From assembly GCF_014336955.1 (NCBI RefSeq), contig NZ_QRAI01000004.1, positions 420,965 through 484,964 of the forward strand: a stretch of 64,000 nt of DNA, in the 5' to 3' direction. A program made the position numbers and the translations under genes. Source of the DNA: Saccharophagus sp. K07 (GTDB lineage: Bacteria; Pseudomonadota; Gammaproteobacteria; Pseudomonadales; Cellvibrionaceae). The notes under the pieces were generated by a model, which was not told where the DNA came from, searched no databases, and worked only from the letters and a program-made list of their open reading frames with translations. Shown piece after piece: positions 45,830 to 54,112 of the stretch. Position 1 is the first letter of the stretch. Each line of letters begins with the position of its first letter.

Positions 45830-46564
45830 TCAATTCTTGAACCGCCGCCACCACATGGCGCAAAGATTCCAGGGCGCAGAGAGCAATAAGCGACTATGCA
45901 CTTTAATCAGCAGCAGATTGTCGCGCAGATATTGGAAGTGGGAGATATTGTTTTCGGGATAAATCACAGCGGTGGGAATAAACCGTACAGGAACGCCTGC
46001 CCAAATTGCTTTGACGAGAATTTCTGTATCCGCATCCATACGGTTGCCGATATAAAACGCGTCTTCGATTTTTTCGAATGCCGCCAAAGAATAAGCGCGG
46101 AAACCGCACAGGCCATCGCGAATCGCAAACGAAAAGGTTTCCAGCGCACAAATAAAAGTAGTGACTTTGCGGCCGTGGCGGCGCGCGGCGGGCGCACTTT
46201 TATCAAAAGATGGCTGGCCGGAAATAATCGCATCTGGATATTTCTGCGCTTCTTCAATAAAACGCGGAATATCCTGCACATCGTGCTGGCCATCCGCATC
46301 GATTTGAATTGCGTGGGTAAAGCCGTTCATGGTGGCCCAGCAAATACCGGTTTTTACCGCGCGACCTTTACCGCGATTGCGCGGCATGGTCAGCAGTGTG
46401 ACCTTGGGATACTGCGGCAAAATGCGCTGCAAATGCGCAACGCTTTCGGGGCGGCTGCCGTCGTCAACAATAACGCACGGCAAATCATGAGCCATCACGC
46501 TCGGTAAAAAGCGCTCCAATTGCTCATGATGGTTGTAATGAGGAATCAACAGACAAAAACGCAT
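45830..46564 (-). CDS. GT2-family glycosyltransferase
   Basis: 244 residues from ATG 46564 (MRFCLLIPHYNHHEQL). GT-A motifs: VIVDDGSRPES (about 36), QIDADGQHDVQD (DxD, about 88) and GLCGFRAYS. Dolichyl-phosphate-mannose-synthase-like layout. Ends one base before the acyltransferase start. It probably adds a sugar to the lipid or head group. Confidence 0.88.
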   Translation of the reverse strand: MRFCLLIPHYNHHEQLERFLPSVMAHDLPCVIVDDGSRPESVAHLQRILPQYPKVTLLTMPRNRGKGRAVKTGICWATMNGFTHAIQIDADGQHDVQDIPRFIEEAQKYPDAIISGQPSFDKSAPAARRHGRKVTTFICALETFSFAIRDGLCGFRAYSLAAFEKIEDAFYIGNRMDADTEILVKAIWAGVPVRFIPTAVIYPENNISHFQYLRDNLLLIKVHSRLLLSAPWNLCAMWWRRFKN

Positions 46565-46572
46565 GGAAAAAC

Positions 46573-46959
46573 TCAAAACACCAGCTTGCCTTCAGAAAAG
46601 GCTTGCGCAGGTGTTGCAGGATCGGAATATCGGAAGGTCACGGAATCACCAGAACTATGGCGCGCCAATTCCAGGCTCACTTCCTGGTGGGGAAGAATCA
46701 CATTCTGAAATTTCAGATTGTCGATACGTTTGATGTTTTGCGGCAGCGAAAACACCTGCTGCGCGAGGCAACAGGCCCAATGGGTTTGCACAACGCCGGG
46801 CAGAACGGGCTGCCCAGGGAAATGCCCCTTCAGCCATTTGAGATCCGCGCCTATCTTGAAACGGAACACGGATTTATCCCCGCTCTGATCAATGTCGAGC
46901 AGGTCGGGCCATTCATCGCCCTGAAAAATGTCGGCAAGAGAGTTGTGCATATGGTTCAC
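46573..46959 (-). CDS. Hotdog-fold 3-hydroxyacyl-ACP dehydratase 2
   Basis: 128 residues with the FabZ-like GHFPGQPVLPGVVQ motif (His about 46) and WACCLAQQVF in the central helix. Second dehydratase of the cluster; the two hotdog proteins may act as a heterodimer. Overlaps the upstream membrane protein gene by 4 bp. Confidence 0.88.
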   Translation of the reverse strand: MNHMHNSLADIFQGDEWPDLLDIDQSGDKSVFRFKIGADLKWLKGHFPGQPVLPGVVQTHWACCLAQQVFSLPQNIKRIDNLKFQNVILPHQEVSLELARHSSGDSVTFRYSDPATPAQAFSEGKLVF

Positions 46960-47540
46960 AAATTATCCGTCGCTATGTCCTTCTCGCGCTGCTGCCGCAT
47001 ATAAAAATGGCGGAACACCAGCTCACCACCCGCAAATGCCCCCAGAATCACGTAAGACAGGAACCCGCAATAGAGAGTCCAGGCCTGGGTGGTGGCAAAG
47101 TGCGCCAAGTATAGAGCAACGCCCCCGTTGAGGTACAAAACCAGTGCCCAAATTGCCGTCAGCCGCCGGGTGTAGCGAACCGCAGCGGGCGTCATTTGCG
47201 CACCGCGCAAGCGTGCGACTTTCTCAATCAGGGCTTCTTTATCTCTCAGACTGAAGGCAAACAGGGAGCCGACAAAGGCGCTCATCAATACCGGGTAAAG
47301 CTTCACCGCTAACTCGGATGGAAAACACCAAATGCCGATGCCGCACACCACCGTAACGCCGAACAGTGCCAGATTGACCTTGGAATTGTTGCGGTCCGAC
47401 AGCGCAAAGCGCACCGCGCCTACGGCGATGATCAACAACCCGAACATCTGGAACGACCAGCGCTGCAGACCTATATACACTAGGCAGGGATAGAGAACAG
47501 ATACAACGGCAAAGATCGCAGTGACGGCTTTTTTGGACAT
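46956..47540 (-). CDS. Cluster-associated inner membrane protein
   Basis: 194 residues with about five membrane helices (AVTAIFAVVSVLYPCLVYIGL, FGLLIIAVGAVRFAL, LALFGVTVVCGIGIWCFP, LYPVLMSAFVGSLFAFSL, TAIWALVLYLNGGVALYLAHF and a last one). A basic segment RRLTAIW precedes the final pair. Proteins of this type occur in aryl polyene clusters; the function is unknown. First gene of the leftward arm. Confidence 0.82.
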   Translation of the reverse strand: MSKKAVTAIFAVVSVLYPCLVYIGLQRWSFQMFGLLIIAVGAVRFALSDRNNSKVNLALFGVTVVCGIGIWCFPSELAVKLYPVLMSAFVGSLFAFSLRDKEALIEKVARLRGAQMTPAAVRYTRRLTAIWALVLYLNGGVALYLAHFATTQAWTLYCGFLSYVILGAFAGGELVFRHFYMRQQREKDIATDNL

Positions 47541-47781
47541 AGGGAGCAGTCTATTAAAGGAGGCTGGTATATAAGCTTCGCTTGGGCGGGCGAGTTTATC
47601 GTTTCGTCAGCGTTAGTCTAGGCGGTTATTGGATAACATTTCGCCAATCTCTGCCAGCTCTAAGGTAGCTGGTGCGCGAGAAGGTTATTTCGTGGTCATT
47701 ACCTGTTCGGAGCCGTTTTGTTTACTCCCGCAAGCCGCTGTTTTATCCTGGCGGCCCTCTAACCAAAAAGGATTGCCTTTA

Positions 47782-48345
47782 ATGTCACTAGTAGCTCGTT
47801 TAAAAATGACCTGTGTTTTGTTCAGCCTGATGTTGTTTTCTGGCTGTGCGACCAAAATTACCGAACAACCTTCTCCTGTCACTCCTTCCACTCAGCGTTT
47901 GGGTGAATTTAAGCGAGTCATCCTGGTTCGCTCTGAAATTGCACCGGCTTACGCAAGTCACGAAGCGAATATCAAAGCCGCCAACAAAATTGACGAAGTA
48001 TTGGCTCAGCAGATCAACAGTCTTCTTTCAAATGTCGAACTGAAATCCGTTGAAGATGCCAAAAAATTGAATTTGAAAGGCCAGTCCAACGTTCTCGTGA
48101 TCAAGCCTTATATCAAGCAAATTAAATTCATCGGCGGCGCAGCGCGCTTCTGGGGCGGCGCTATGGCGGGCAGCTCTGTTGTGATTATGGACGTTGCCTT
48201 CGAAACTGGTGACGGCAAAAAACTCAGCAACCCAGGATTTATGCGCAAAGCAGGCGCATGGACTGACGGCTTCGGCGTACAATCCAATTTGATGTTGGAA
48301 GAAATTGCTCGCGATGTTGGTTATTACGTAGCATCAAACCGCTAA
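47782..48345 (+). CDS. Lipoprotein of unknown function
   Basis: 187 residues from ATG 47782, with AAAAGGA ten bases upstream. Lipobox LMLFSGC, then a domain with LGEFKRVILVRSEIAP, LNLKGQSNVLVIKPYIKQIKFIGGAARFWGGAMAGSS and VIMDVAFETGDGKKL. It resembles small outer-membrane lipoproteins with a DUF4410-like body, not assigned firmly. Followed by a strong terminator. Confidence 0.8.
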   Translation: MSLVARLKMTCVLFSLMLFSGCATKITEQPSPVTPSTQRLGEFKRVILVRSEIAPAYASHEANIKAANKIDEVLAQQINSLLSNVELKSVEDAKKLNLKGQSNVLVIKPYIKQIKFIGGAARFWGGAMAGSSVVIMDVAFETGDGKKLSNPGFMRKAGAWTDGFGVQSNLMLEEIARDVGYYVASNR

Positions 48346-48360
48346 GTTACGCGGTAAGAC

Positions 48361-48390
48361 AAAAAAGGCAGCTTCTAAGCTGCCTTTTTT
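48361..48390. terminator. Rho-independent terminator
   Basis: Perfect stem GGCAGCTT / AAGCTGCC with two-base loop, flanked by six A and six T residues; symmetric, so usable both ways. Confidence 0.9.
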
Positions 48391-48427
48391 ATTTCTGATG
48401 ATTTTGCTTAAAAAATTGGTACCAAAG

Positions 48428-48462
48428 GCCCTCACCTAAATCCTCTCCCAGAGGGAGAGGAC
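48428..48462. repeat. Dispersed palindromic repeat (CCCTCACC...CTCTCCCAGAGGG type)
   Basis: GCCCTCACCTAAATCCTCTC then CCAGAGGGAGAGGA. This kind of intergenic palindrome is widespread in gammaproteobacteria. Between the lipoprotein and coaE genes. Confidence 0.6.
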
Positions 48463-48477
48463 CTGATGGTGACACTC

Positions 48478-49068
48478 CTAAAGCTGTAACAAATCCTGAT
48501 GCAATTTATCCACTTGAGCCAATGTATTTTCTTTGGTGCCGCTATTATCAATCACATAATCCGTTTTTTTTAATTTCTCTGCGCGCGGCATTTGGGTCGC
48601 AACAATTCGTTTGATCTGTTCCACATCACTGCCATCTCGTGCACTCGCCCGGGCGATCTGCGTCGCCTCGTCCACATCCACCACAATAATTTTTTCCACC
48701 AATAAATGCTGATCGGTCTCCAATAACAAAGGCGATTCCAAAATTACGTAAGGACTCGTGGCGGCGTTTAATTGCTCGATAGTGCGCACCCGAATAATCG
48801 GATGCAGCAAATTTTCCAGCCAGGTTTTTTCCGCGCTGTTTTTAAAAATAATCTCGCGCAATTTGCGTCGGTCGAGCTCGCCAGTGGGCAACAAAATGTC
48901 GTCACCAAAATGTTCGCGAATCGCCTCCAGCGCCGGCTCCCCCTTGGCCACAACCTCCCGCGCGACTGTATCCGCATTTACGACTGTAATGCCCAAGTCT
49001 GCAAACCGCGCTGCTACAAGACTTTTACCGGAACCTATGCCGCCGGTTAGGCCGATAATGTGGGTCAT
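48478..49068 (-). CDS. coaE: Dephospho-CoA kinase
   Basis: 196 residues. Walker A GLTGGIGSGKS (about residue 6), VVNADTVAREVV (about 29, substrate Asp), and the late RDGSDVEQIKRIVATQMP lid. It phosphorylates dephospho-CoA in the last step of CoA synthesis. Full length; its start lies 19 bp downstream of the hipA stop. Confidence 0.95.
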   Translation of the reverse strand: MTHIIGLTGGIGSGKSLVAARFADLGITVVNADTVAREVVAKGEPALEAIREHFGDDILLPTGELDRRKLREIIFKNSAEKTWLENLLHPIIRVRTIEQLNAATSPYVILESPLLLETDQHLLVEKIIVVDVDEATQIARASARDGSDVEQIKRIVATQMPRAEKLKKTDYVIDNSGTKENTLAQVDKLHQDLLQL

Positions 49069-49087
49069 GATTGGTTGCCCTTTTTAA

Positions 49088-50380
49088 TTAATTCGCATCA
49101 TTGTTGGCCGTGAGCCGTCTAACCGTAAGCGCGCAGCGCTGTTCAATTAAGTCCGTTATTCGCTCAACCAATACATTTCCTGCAAAGCCTTGCTGTGGAT
49201 CGGATTGAAGTTTACGGGCTGCAGCTGGCAGAGAGCTTGCTAGCTCCAAAATGCGTTTTTTGGCCTGTGCCCTGGATAGGCGGACGCTTTCTGCAAATTG
49301 TTCCCAGTGGCGGGCCTGAACTTCACTGAATTTGTACTTGCTGCCAATTTTCATGGCCATCTTTTGCGTCAGCGTCGGGTAAATCGCTGTCGATAAAAGG
49401 TCGTAAAACGGTGCCAGAACTGCAGCACTGCCGGTCGCATTCTGCAGATACAACAACGAGAAATTCTTGGCGTGGGCATCGTGATTGCCAATTAGTGCAT
49501 TAAAAATAATGCAGTCGAGCAGGCGCAAGGTCTGGGGCGCACTCGGGCGCGTCGCTCTGCGGACCAGTTCAAAACATTGCGGCAAATCTGGCCCGCCTTC
49601 GTTTTGGTATTTCATTTCTGGCACTACGCCAAGCGCTTGGCAAAAATCCTCTTGATGAATGCGTTGTCGACGACCTTGAGCATCTGTCGATCGGTCGTAG
49701 CGTTCGACCAGCAGAAAATGGCGGCCCTGCACTTGGTGGCGAGTTGCTGTTGCCGAATTGAGCTGCATGGCTTTAGCCAGTGCCATACAAAACGCTTCGT
49801 TCGTGACGCTGTCTTCGAGGGTCGGAATAGCGGGTTTTAAAATGTGTGAGCTGGGCGTGCCGTTGAGTGGGAGTCCTATGCGAGCACCGTCAAACACCAC
49901 CGGTAGCTTGTCTTGAGCGCCTGCCAGCGACAGTCGCAGCCCATCCTTGCCCGCGAGCATGGGGCGGTGTGGTAATTCATCCAGAATCGCAACCAGTTCA
50001 TCGTCACTTAACCATTGGACTTTATCGCCGAGGGAAGGCGCCGCTAGGGTTTGCCCCGGTGCAAGCAAGCTCACAGCCCCGGCGCATTCACCACCTAGGT
50101 GATCCAACAGCACAAAATCATTCTGATTAGACACCTGGAACTGCTTGGCAAGTAGCCGGCGCATCTGCCCCTCTGGCAACAGGCCCGCAAAGAAGGGACG
50201 CGTTTGCCGATCGTCGAATGGCTCCGCTTGCAAGGGGAGAGAGGCTGACAAAGCCATGGCCCGCGGGTGCTGCAACCATGCCGCTAAATAGCAAAAACTC
50301 ATGCGACCATCGATCAAGGTCAGGGTACCGACGTGATTGGCAAACAGCCAGACGCTCAACTCACGAGTCACGTGCTGCAT
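49088..50380 (-). CDS. hipA: HipA-family toxin kinase
   Basis: 430 residues from ATG 50380. N-terminal couple-hipA domain (WLFANHVGTLTLIDG...FAGLLPEG), LRLSLAGAQDKLPVV (about 150, the loop with the autophosphorylated Ser), catalytic GNHDAHAKNFSLL (about 298) and FYDLLSTAIYP (about 328, metal-binding Asp). HipA kinases phosphorylate targets such as glutamyl-tRNA synthetase and cause growth arrest. Overlaps hipB by 20 bp. Confidence 0.93.
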   Translation of the reverse strand: MQHVTRELSVWLFANHVGTLTLIDGRMSFCYLAAWLQHPRAMALSASLPLQAEPFDDRQTRPFFAGLLPEGQMRRLLAKQFQVSNQNDFVLLDHLGGECAGAVSLLAPGQTLAAPSLGDKVQWLSDDELVAILDELPHRPMLAGKDGLRLSLAGAQDKLPVVFDGARIGLPLNGTPSSHILKPAIPTLEDSVTNEAFCMALAKAMQLNSATATRHQVQGRHFLLVERYDRSTDAQGRRQRIHQEDFCQALGVVPEMKYQNEGGPDLPQCFELVRRATRPSAPQTLRLLDCIIFNALIGNHDAHAKNFSLLYLQNATGSAAVLAPFYDLLSTAIYPTLTQKMAMKIGSKYKFSEVQARHWEQFAESVRLSRAQAKKRILELASSLPAAARKLQSDPQQGFAGNVLVERITDLIEQRCALTVRRLTANNDAN

Positions 50381-50615
50381 CCTCAACGTCATCTGCCGTT
50401 ACAGAAAGTCCAGCCAACTGAATCTCGCCGCCAAGCGCATCAATGACCCGCAGCACATTTTCCAGCCGCAAAGTGGGCTTGCCGGCTTCAAGGTCGACAA
50501 TAAAACGCACACCAACCCCCGCAGTCAGAGCCAGCTGGGGCTGAGTTAAACCGAGTTGCTTGCGAGCGGCACGCAGAGCCTGTCCGAGTTGTTGGGGGGA
50601 TCGAATCGATAACAT
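50361..50615 (-). CDS. hipB: HipB-family antitoxin and repressor
   Basis: 84-residue XRE-type helix-turn-helix protein: LGQALRAARKQLGLTQPQLALTAGVGVRFIVDLEAGKPTLRLENVLRVI. It neutralises HipA and represses the operon, most likely through the palindromes at 50622-50740 just upstream. Confidence 0.92.
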   Translation of the reverse strand: MLSIRSPQQLGQALRAARKQLGLTQPQLALTAGVGVRFIVDLEAGKPTLRLENVLRVIDALGGEIQLAGLSVTADDVEDAARDS

Positions 50616-50621
50616 AAGCGC

Positions 50622-50641
50622 AATTTCCCGATCGGGAAATT
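50622..50641. promoter_or_regulatory. hipBA operator 1
   Basis: Perfect 20-bp palindrome AATTTCCCGATCGGGAAATT, 7 bp upstream of the hipB start. Centre at 50631.5. Confidence 0.85.
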
Positions 50642-50672
50642 ATTGGCTGGCCTTCTGCTCAATGCAAGCAAT

Positions 50673-50690
50673 ATTTACCGATCGGGAAAT
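50673..50690. promoter_or_regulatory. hipBA operator 2
   Basis: ATTTACCGATCGGGAAAT, one mismatch to the perfect 18-bp palindrome. Centre at 50681.5, exactly 50 bp from operator 1. Confidence 0.82.
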
Positions 50691-50722
50691 ATGCATGGCT
50701 GAAGATGTGGGTTTTTACTTAA

Positions 50723-50740
50723 ATTTCCCGATCGGGAAAT
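50723..50740. promoter_or_regulatory. hipBA operator 3
   Basis: Perfect ATTTCCCGATCGGGAAAT. Centre at 50731.5, exactly 50 bp from operator 2. It is about 92 bp upstream of the divergent antitoxin gene at 50832 and could affect that gene too. Confidence 0.82.
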
Positions 50741-50831
50741 AATACGTGCGATAACCGCCAGGAAGAATGGAGTCACAGGGTGATGAAGAGGTATATACTT
50801 TGTCAGTACCTGTTTTAAGGAGGTCACGTGT

Positions 50832-51104
50832 ATGAAAGAAGCTGTTTTCACAATGAAGCTGGAACCGGAGCTACGCAATGCCTTTATGGCGGCGGCAGAG
50901 GCGGCACACAGGCCAGCATCTCAGGTGATGCGGGAGTTGATGCGCGAGTTTGTGCAGCGGCAGCGGGCGGCGCAGGAATATCAAGCGTTCCTGGAGCAAA
51001 AGGTCTCTATAGCCCGACAGCAGATTGCAGAAGGATTGGTATTCAGCAACGAAGAAGTTGAAAAGGAATTCGCCTCTATGAGGGGTGATAAGGATGCAGA
51101 ATGA
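50832..51104 (+). CDS. Ribbon-helix-helix antitoxin (ParD/CopG/RelB-like)
   Basis: 90 residues. The N-terminal VFTMKLEPELRNAFMAAAEAAHRPASQVMRELMREFV is an RHH DNA-binding segment, and the C-terminal helix would bind the toxin. AAGGAGG lies 7 bases before the ATG. Overlaps the toxin gene by 4 bp. Confidence 0.88.
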   Translation: MKEAVFTMKLEPELRNAFMAAAEAAHRPASQVMRELMREFVQRQRAAQEYQAFLEQKVSIARQQIAEGLVFSNEEVEKEFASMRGDKDAE

Positions 51105-51391
51105 ACGTGGTGTGGACTGCCGCAGCGATCCATGATCGCAAGGCAATTTGGAAATACATAGCGGCTGAAGATCGGGATGCTGCGAATCGACTGGACAGGC
51201 TATTCCAGGCCGCCGCCGAACGATTGCAAGACAATCCGCTTTTAGGGCGAGCGGGGCAGGTGGTAGGAACCAGAGAGTTATTTCCCCACGAAAACTACCG
51301 TCTAGTTTACGAAGTAAGCGCAACTACCGTTTTTATTCTTACATTAGTTCATACCGCCCGTTTATGGCCTCCCGATACAGGAGCTCAATAA
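51101..51391 (+). CDS. ParE/RelE-superfamily toxin
   Basis: 96 residues: VVWTAAAIHDRKAIWKYIAAEDRDAANRLDRLFQAAAERL, then GRAGQVVGTRELFPHENYRLVYEVSATTVFILTLVHTARLWP. This is the usual ParE/RelE layout. The target (gyrase or ribosome) cannot be decided from sequence; RELFPHENYRLVY is ParE-like. Confidence 0.88.
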   Translation: MNVVWTAAAIHDRKAIWKYIAAEDRDAANRLDRLFQAAAERLQDNPLLGRAGQVVGTRELFPHENYRLVYEVSATTVFILTLVHTARLWPPDTGAQ

Positions 51392-51421
51392 TGCGGCTGT
51401 CACCCAAACTTAGGCCAAACC

Positions 51422-54112
51422 GTGCATCTATTCCCCCAATACCACACCCTCTTTTCCCGCATCGACGCCACCACACTGGTGCTGACGCCCAACCAGCGTC
51501 TGGCGCGGTTTCTGGTTAAGCAGTTTGATATCTGGTCCGCCGCCAACGGCCAAACCGCTACTTGGCTGACCTTGCCGTGCAAGTCCTGGGGCATCTGGCT
51601 GCAGGGGTTGTGGGATCAGGCGCAGACGGGGGCGGTACATAAACTCGCGGAGGGGCGGGTGTTAGCCGCCCATCAGGAGCGGTTGTTGTGGTTGCAGGCG
51701 ATTGAGCAGGGCGGGGCACCGGAGTTGTTGTCGCAGGATTCCATGGCCGACCTCGCCGCGCAGGCGTGGCGCTACCTGAAACTGTGGGGCCGCCGCTGGC
51801 AGGATCTGCCGGAGCATCTGGAGGAAGTGCGCCTCTTTAAAACCTGGGCAGAAGCTTTTCAAAACCTCTGCGAGCAGCAACAGCAACTGGACAGCGGCTC
51901 CATCCTCGAACGCGTTGCCGCCATGGCCGAGCAGAACCTGCTGCTGTTGCCGCAAACCCTGATTCTGGTGGGCTTTGATGAAATGGCGCCCGCCGAACAA
52001 GCCTTTTGCCAATTGCTGCGCAGCCAAGGCCGCACGGTGGACAACTTCGACCCGCCCATGCCCGGCACCGCCATAAGGCTGGAGCTGATCGACCGGCAGA
52101 CCGAATTGCGCCGCGCCGCCCGCTGGGCCGCAGCCCTGGTAGAGCAGGACAACTCCCGCTCCATCGGCATAGTGGTGCCGGATCTCGCCCAGCAGCGCCC
52201 GTTAGTCGAGCGCATATTTACCGAAGTCTTCGAGCCGCAAGCCATTCTGCCCGGCCAGCCGCGCCATGCGCCGGGCTTCAACATCTCCGCCGCGCAGCCC
52301 TTGGCGCAGACGCCGCTGATGTCCACCGCCTTACTCGCGCTGCGCCTAAACGATAACGACATCGAGCGCGACCGCCTGACCCAACTGCTGCACTCGCCGT
52401 TTTTATGGAACGAACAGGAATGGACCGCGCGCCTGCAACTGGATGCCCATTTGCGCCGCACCCACGTGACCATTCCCATTACCGCCCTGCGCGCCGAAGC
52501 GGGCAGGGAAGAGATCGGCTGCGCGCAGCTGCATCAACAACTGCACGATATGCAGCAACTGATCTACCCCTACCGCCAGAAAAAACAGCCCTTCGCCACC
52601 TGGGCGACGGTGTTCGACCAGCAACTGCGCGCCCTCGGCTGGCCCGGTCCGCGCCCGTTGGACACTCTGGAATACCAGCAATACCAACACTGGCCGGACC
52701 TGCTCGACCAGCTCACCGCCCTGGATAGCGTCAGCCCCGAGCCAGTCACCTGGCAGCAAGCATTGGCGGAACTCTCCCGCCTCGCTTATACGCCGTTCCA
52801 CCCGGAAACCGCCGCGTCGCCTGTGCAAGTGCTCGGCCTGTTGGAAGCCGCAGGCCAGCCCTTCGACTACCTGTGGGTGACCGGCCTGGACGACCGCGTT
52901 TGGCCGGAGCCGAGCAAACCCAACCCGCTATTGCCGGTGGACCTGCAACGCGAGTGGCGCATGCCGCGCGCCTCGGTGGAGCGCGAGCTGGAGCTGGCCG
53001 CGCGCCTGACCCAGCGCCTCGCCACCAGCGCCAGCACCGTAATCTTCAGTTCCCCCATGCTGGACGGCGACCAGCCCCTGCGGCCAAGCCCGCTGCTCGA
53101 TGCCATTCCGCAAGGCGACATCGAGCAACTGCCGGACTTCACTCCGCCCAGCTACGCCCGCCAGATGCTGGGCAGCCCGCTGGAAAGCCTGCTCGACGAC
53201 CGCGCCCCGCCAGTGCTCGAACCCAAACGCCTGCGCGGCGGCAGTCAGATCCTCAAAAATCAGGCGGCCTGCCCCTTTAAAGCCTTTGCATTGCACCGCC
53301 TGCATGCCAAAGAAAGTGAAGACTTACAGTCCGGCATAAGCCCGCCAACGCGGGGCAACCTGTTGCATATGGCGTTGGAATTGATCTGGAAAGAGCTGCA
53401 AACCCAACGGGCGCTGCTCGCCCTGCAGGAGCCGGCCCTTAATGACCTGATCGACAACAGCATCCGCCGCTCCTGGCTGCGCATCGAGGGGCAGGCCCAT
53501 CTCGGCCCGCGCCTGAAAGAGTTGGAAAGCAAACGCGCCGCAACCCTGATCCGCGCCTGGCTGGAACTGGAAAAACAGCGCCCGCCGTTCCGCGTGGTGT
53601 TTCAGGAAGCGCAACAACAAGTGCAAATCGGCGGCATTCCGCTGCGCGTCCGCTATGACCGTATCGATGAATTGGAGAGCGAGGATGGCCTGGTCGTGCT
53701 CGACTACAAATCCGGCCAGACGGACATCAAAGCCTGGGCCGGCGAGCGCCCGGACGAACCTCAAGTGCCGCTCTACAGCATCCTCCAAGGAGAACGCCTA
53801 AAAGCCGCCATGTTCGCGCAACTGCATGTAAAAGAAGTGACCGCCAAAGGCATCAGCGCCGAGGCGGATTTGGTGCCCGGCCTGAAAGCCGCGGAAGCCC
53901 TGGGCAAACTGGATCTGCCGGACGACTGGAGCGAGATCCTCAACTACTGGCGCGACACCCTGGAACGCCTCGCCCAGGACTTTATTCGCGGCGAAGCGCG
54001 GGTCGACCCCAAACACAGCGTCACCACCTGCCAGTTCTGCGAGCTGCACAGTCTCTGCCGCATTCGCGTCGGCCTGACTGACCTTTTGGCTGATGAGGAG
54101 GAGGGCGCATGA
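51422..54112 (+). CDS. AddB-like helicase/PD-(D/E)XK nuclease subunit
   Basis: 896 residues, GTG start 51422. The N-terminal inactive helicase-like part has TLVLTPNQRLARFLVKQF and ILVGFDEMAPAEQAFCQLL. The C-terminal RecB-family nuclease has DGLVVLDYKSGQTD (about residue 758). Four Cys for an iron-sulfur cluster are visible: one in QAACPFKAF (about 617) and three in TTCQFCELHSLCRI (about 868). It matches the gammaproteobacterial AddB-like repair protein family. Works with the next gene in double-strand break end processing. Confidence 0.9.
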   Translation: MHLFPQYHTLFSRIDATTLVLTPNQRLARFLVKQFDIWSAANGQTATWLTLPCKSWGIWLQGLWDQAQTGAVHKLAEGRVLAAHQERLLWLQAIEQGGAPELLSQDSMADLAAQAWRYLKLWGRRWQDLPEHLEEVRLFKTWAEAFQNLCEQQQQLDSGSILERVAAMAEQNLLLLPQTLILVGFDEMAPAEQAFCQLLRSQGRTVDNFDPPMPGTAIRLELIDRQTELRRAARWAAALVEQDNSRSIGIVVPDLAQQRPLVERIFTEVFEPQAILPGQPRHAPGFNISAAQPLAQTPLMSTALLALRLNDNDIERDRLTQLLHSPFLWNEQEWTARLQLDAHLRRTHVTIPITALRAEAGREEIGCAQLHQQLHDMQQLIYPYRQKKQPFATWATVFDQQLRALGWPGPRPLDTLEYQQYQHWPDLLDQLTALDSVSPEPVTWQQALAELSRLAYTPFHPETAASPVQVLGLLEAAGQPFDYLWVTGLDDRVWPEPSKPNPLLPVDLQREWRMPRASVERELELAARLTQRLATSASTVIFSSPMLDGDQPLRPSPLLDAIPQGDIEQLPDFTPPSYARQMLGSPLESLLDDRAPPVLEPKRLRGGSQILKNQAACPFKAFALHRLHAKESEDLQSGISPPTRGNLLHMALELIWKELQTQRALLALQEPALNDLIDNSIRRSWLRIEGQAHLGPRLKELESKRAATLIRAWLELEKQRPPFRVVFQEAQQQVQIGGIPLRVRYDRIDELESEDGLVVLDYKSGQTDIKAWAGERPDEPQVPLYSILQGERLKAAMFAQLHVKEVTAKGISAEADLVPGLKAAEALGKLDLPDDWSEILNYWRDTLERLAQDFIRGEARVDPKHSVTTCQFCELHSLCRIRVGLTDLLADEEEGA

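Noticed and set aside
50792..50815. Inverted repeat GGTATATACT..AGTACC as a ParDE operator
   Set aside because: The two arms match poorly; not enough to call an operator.
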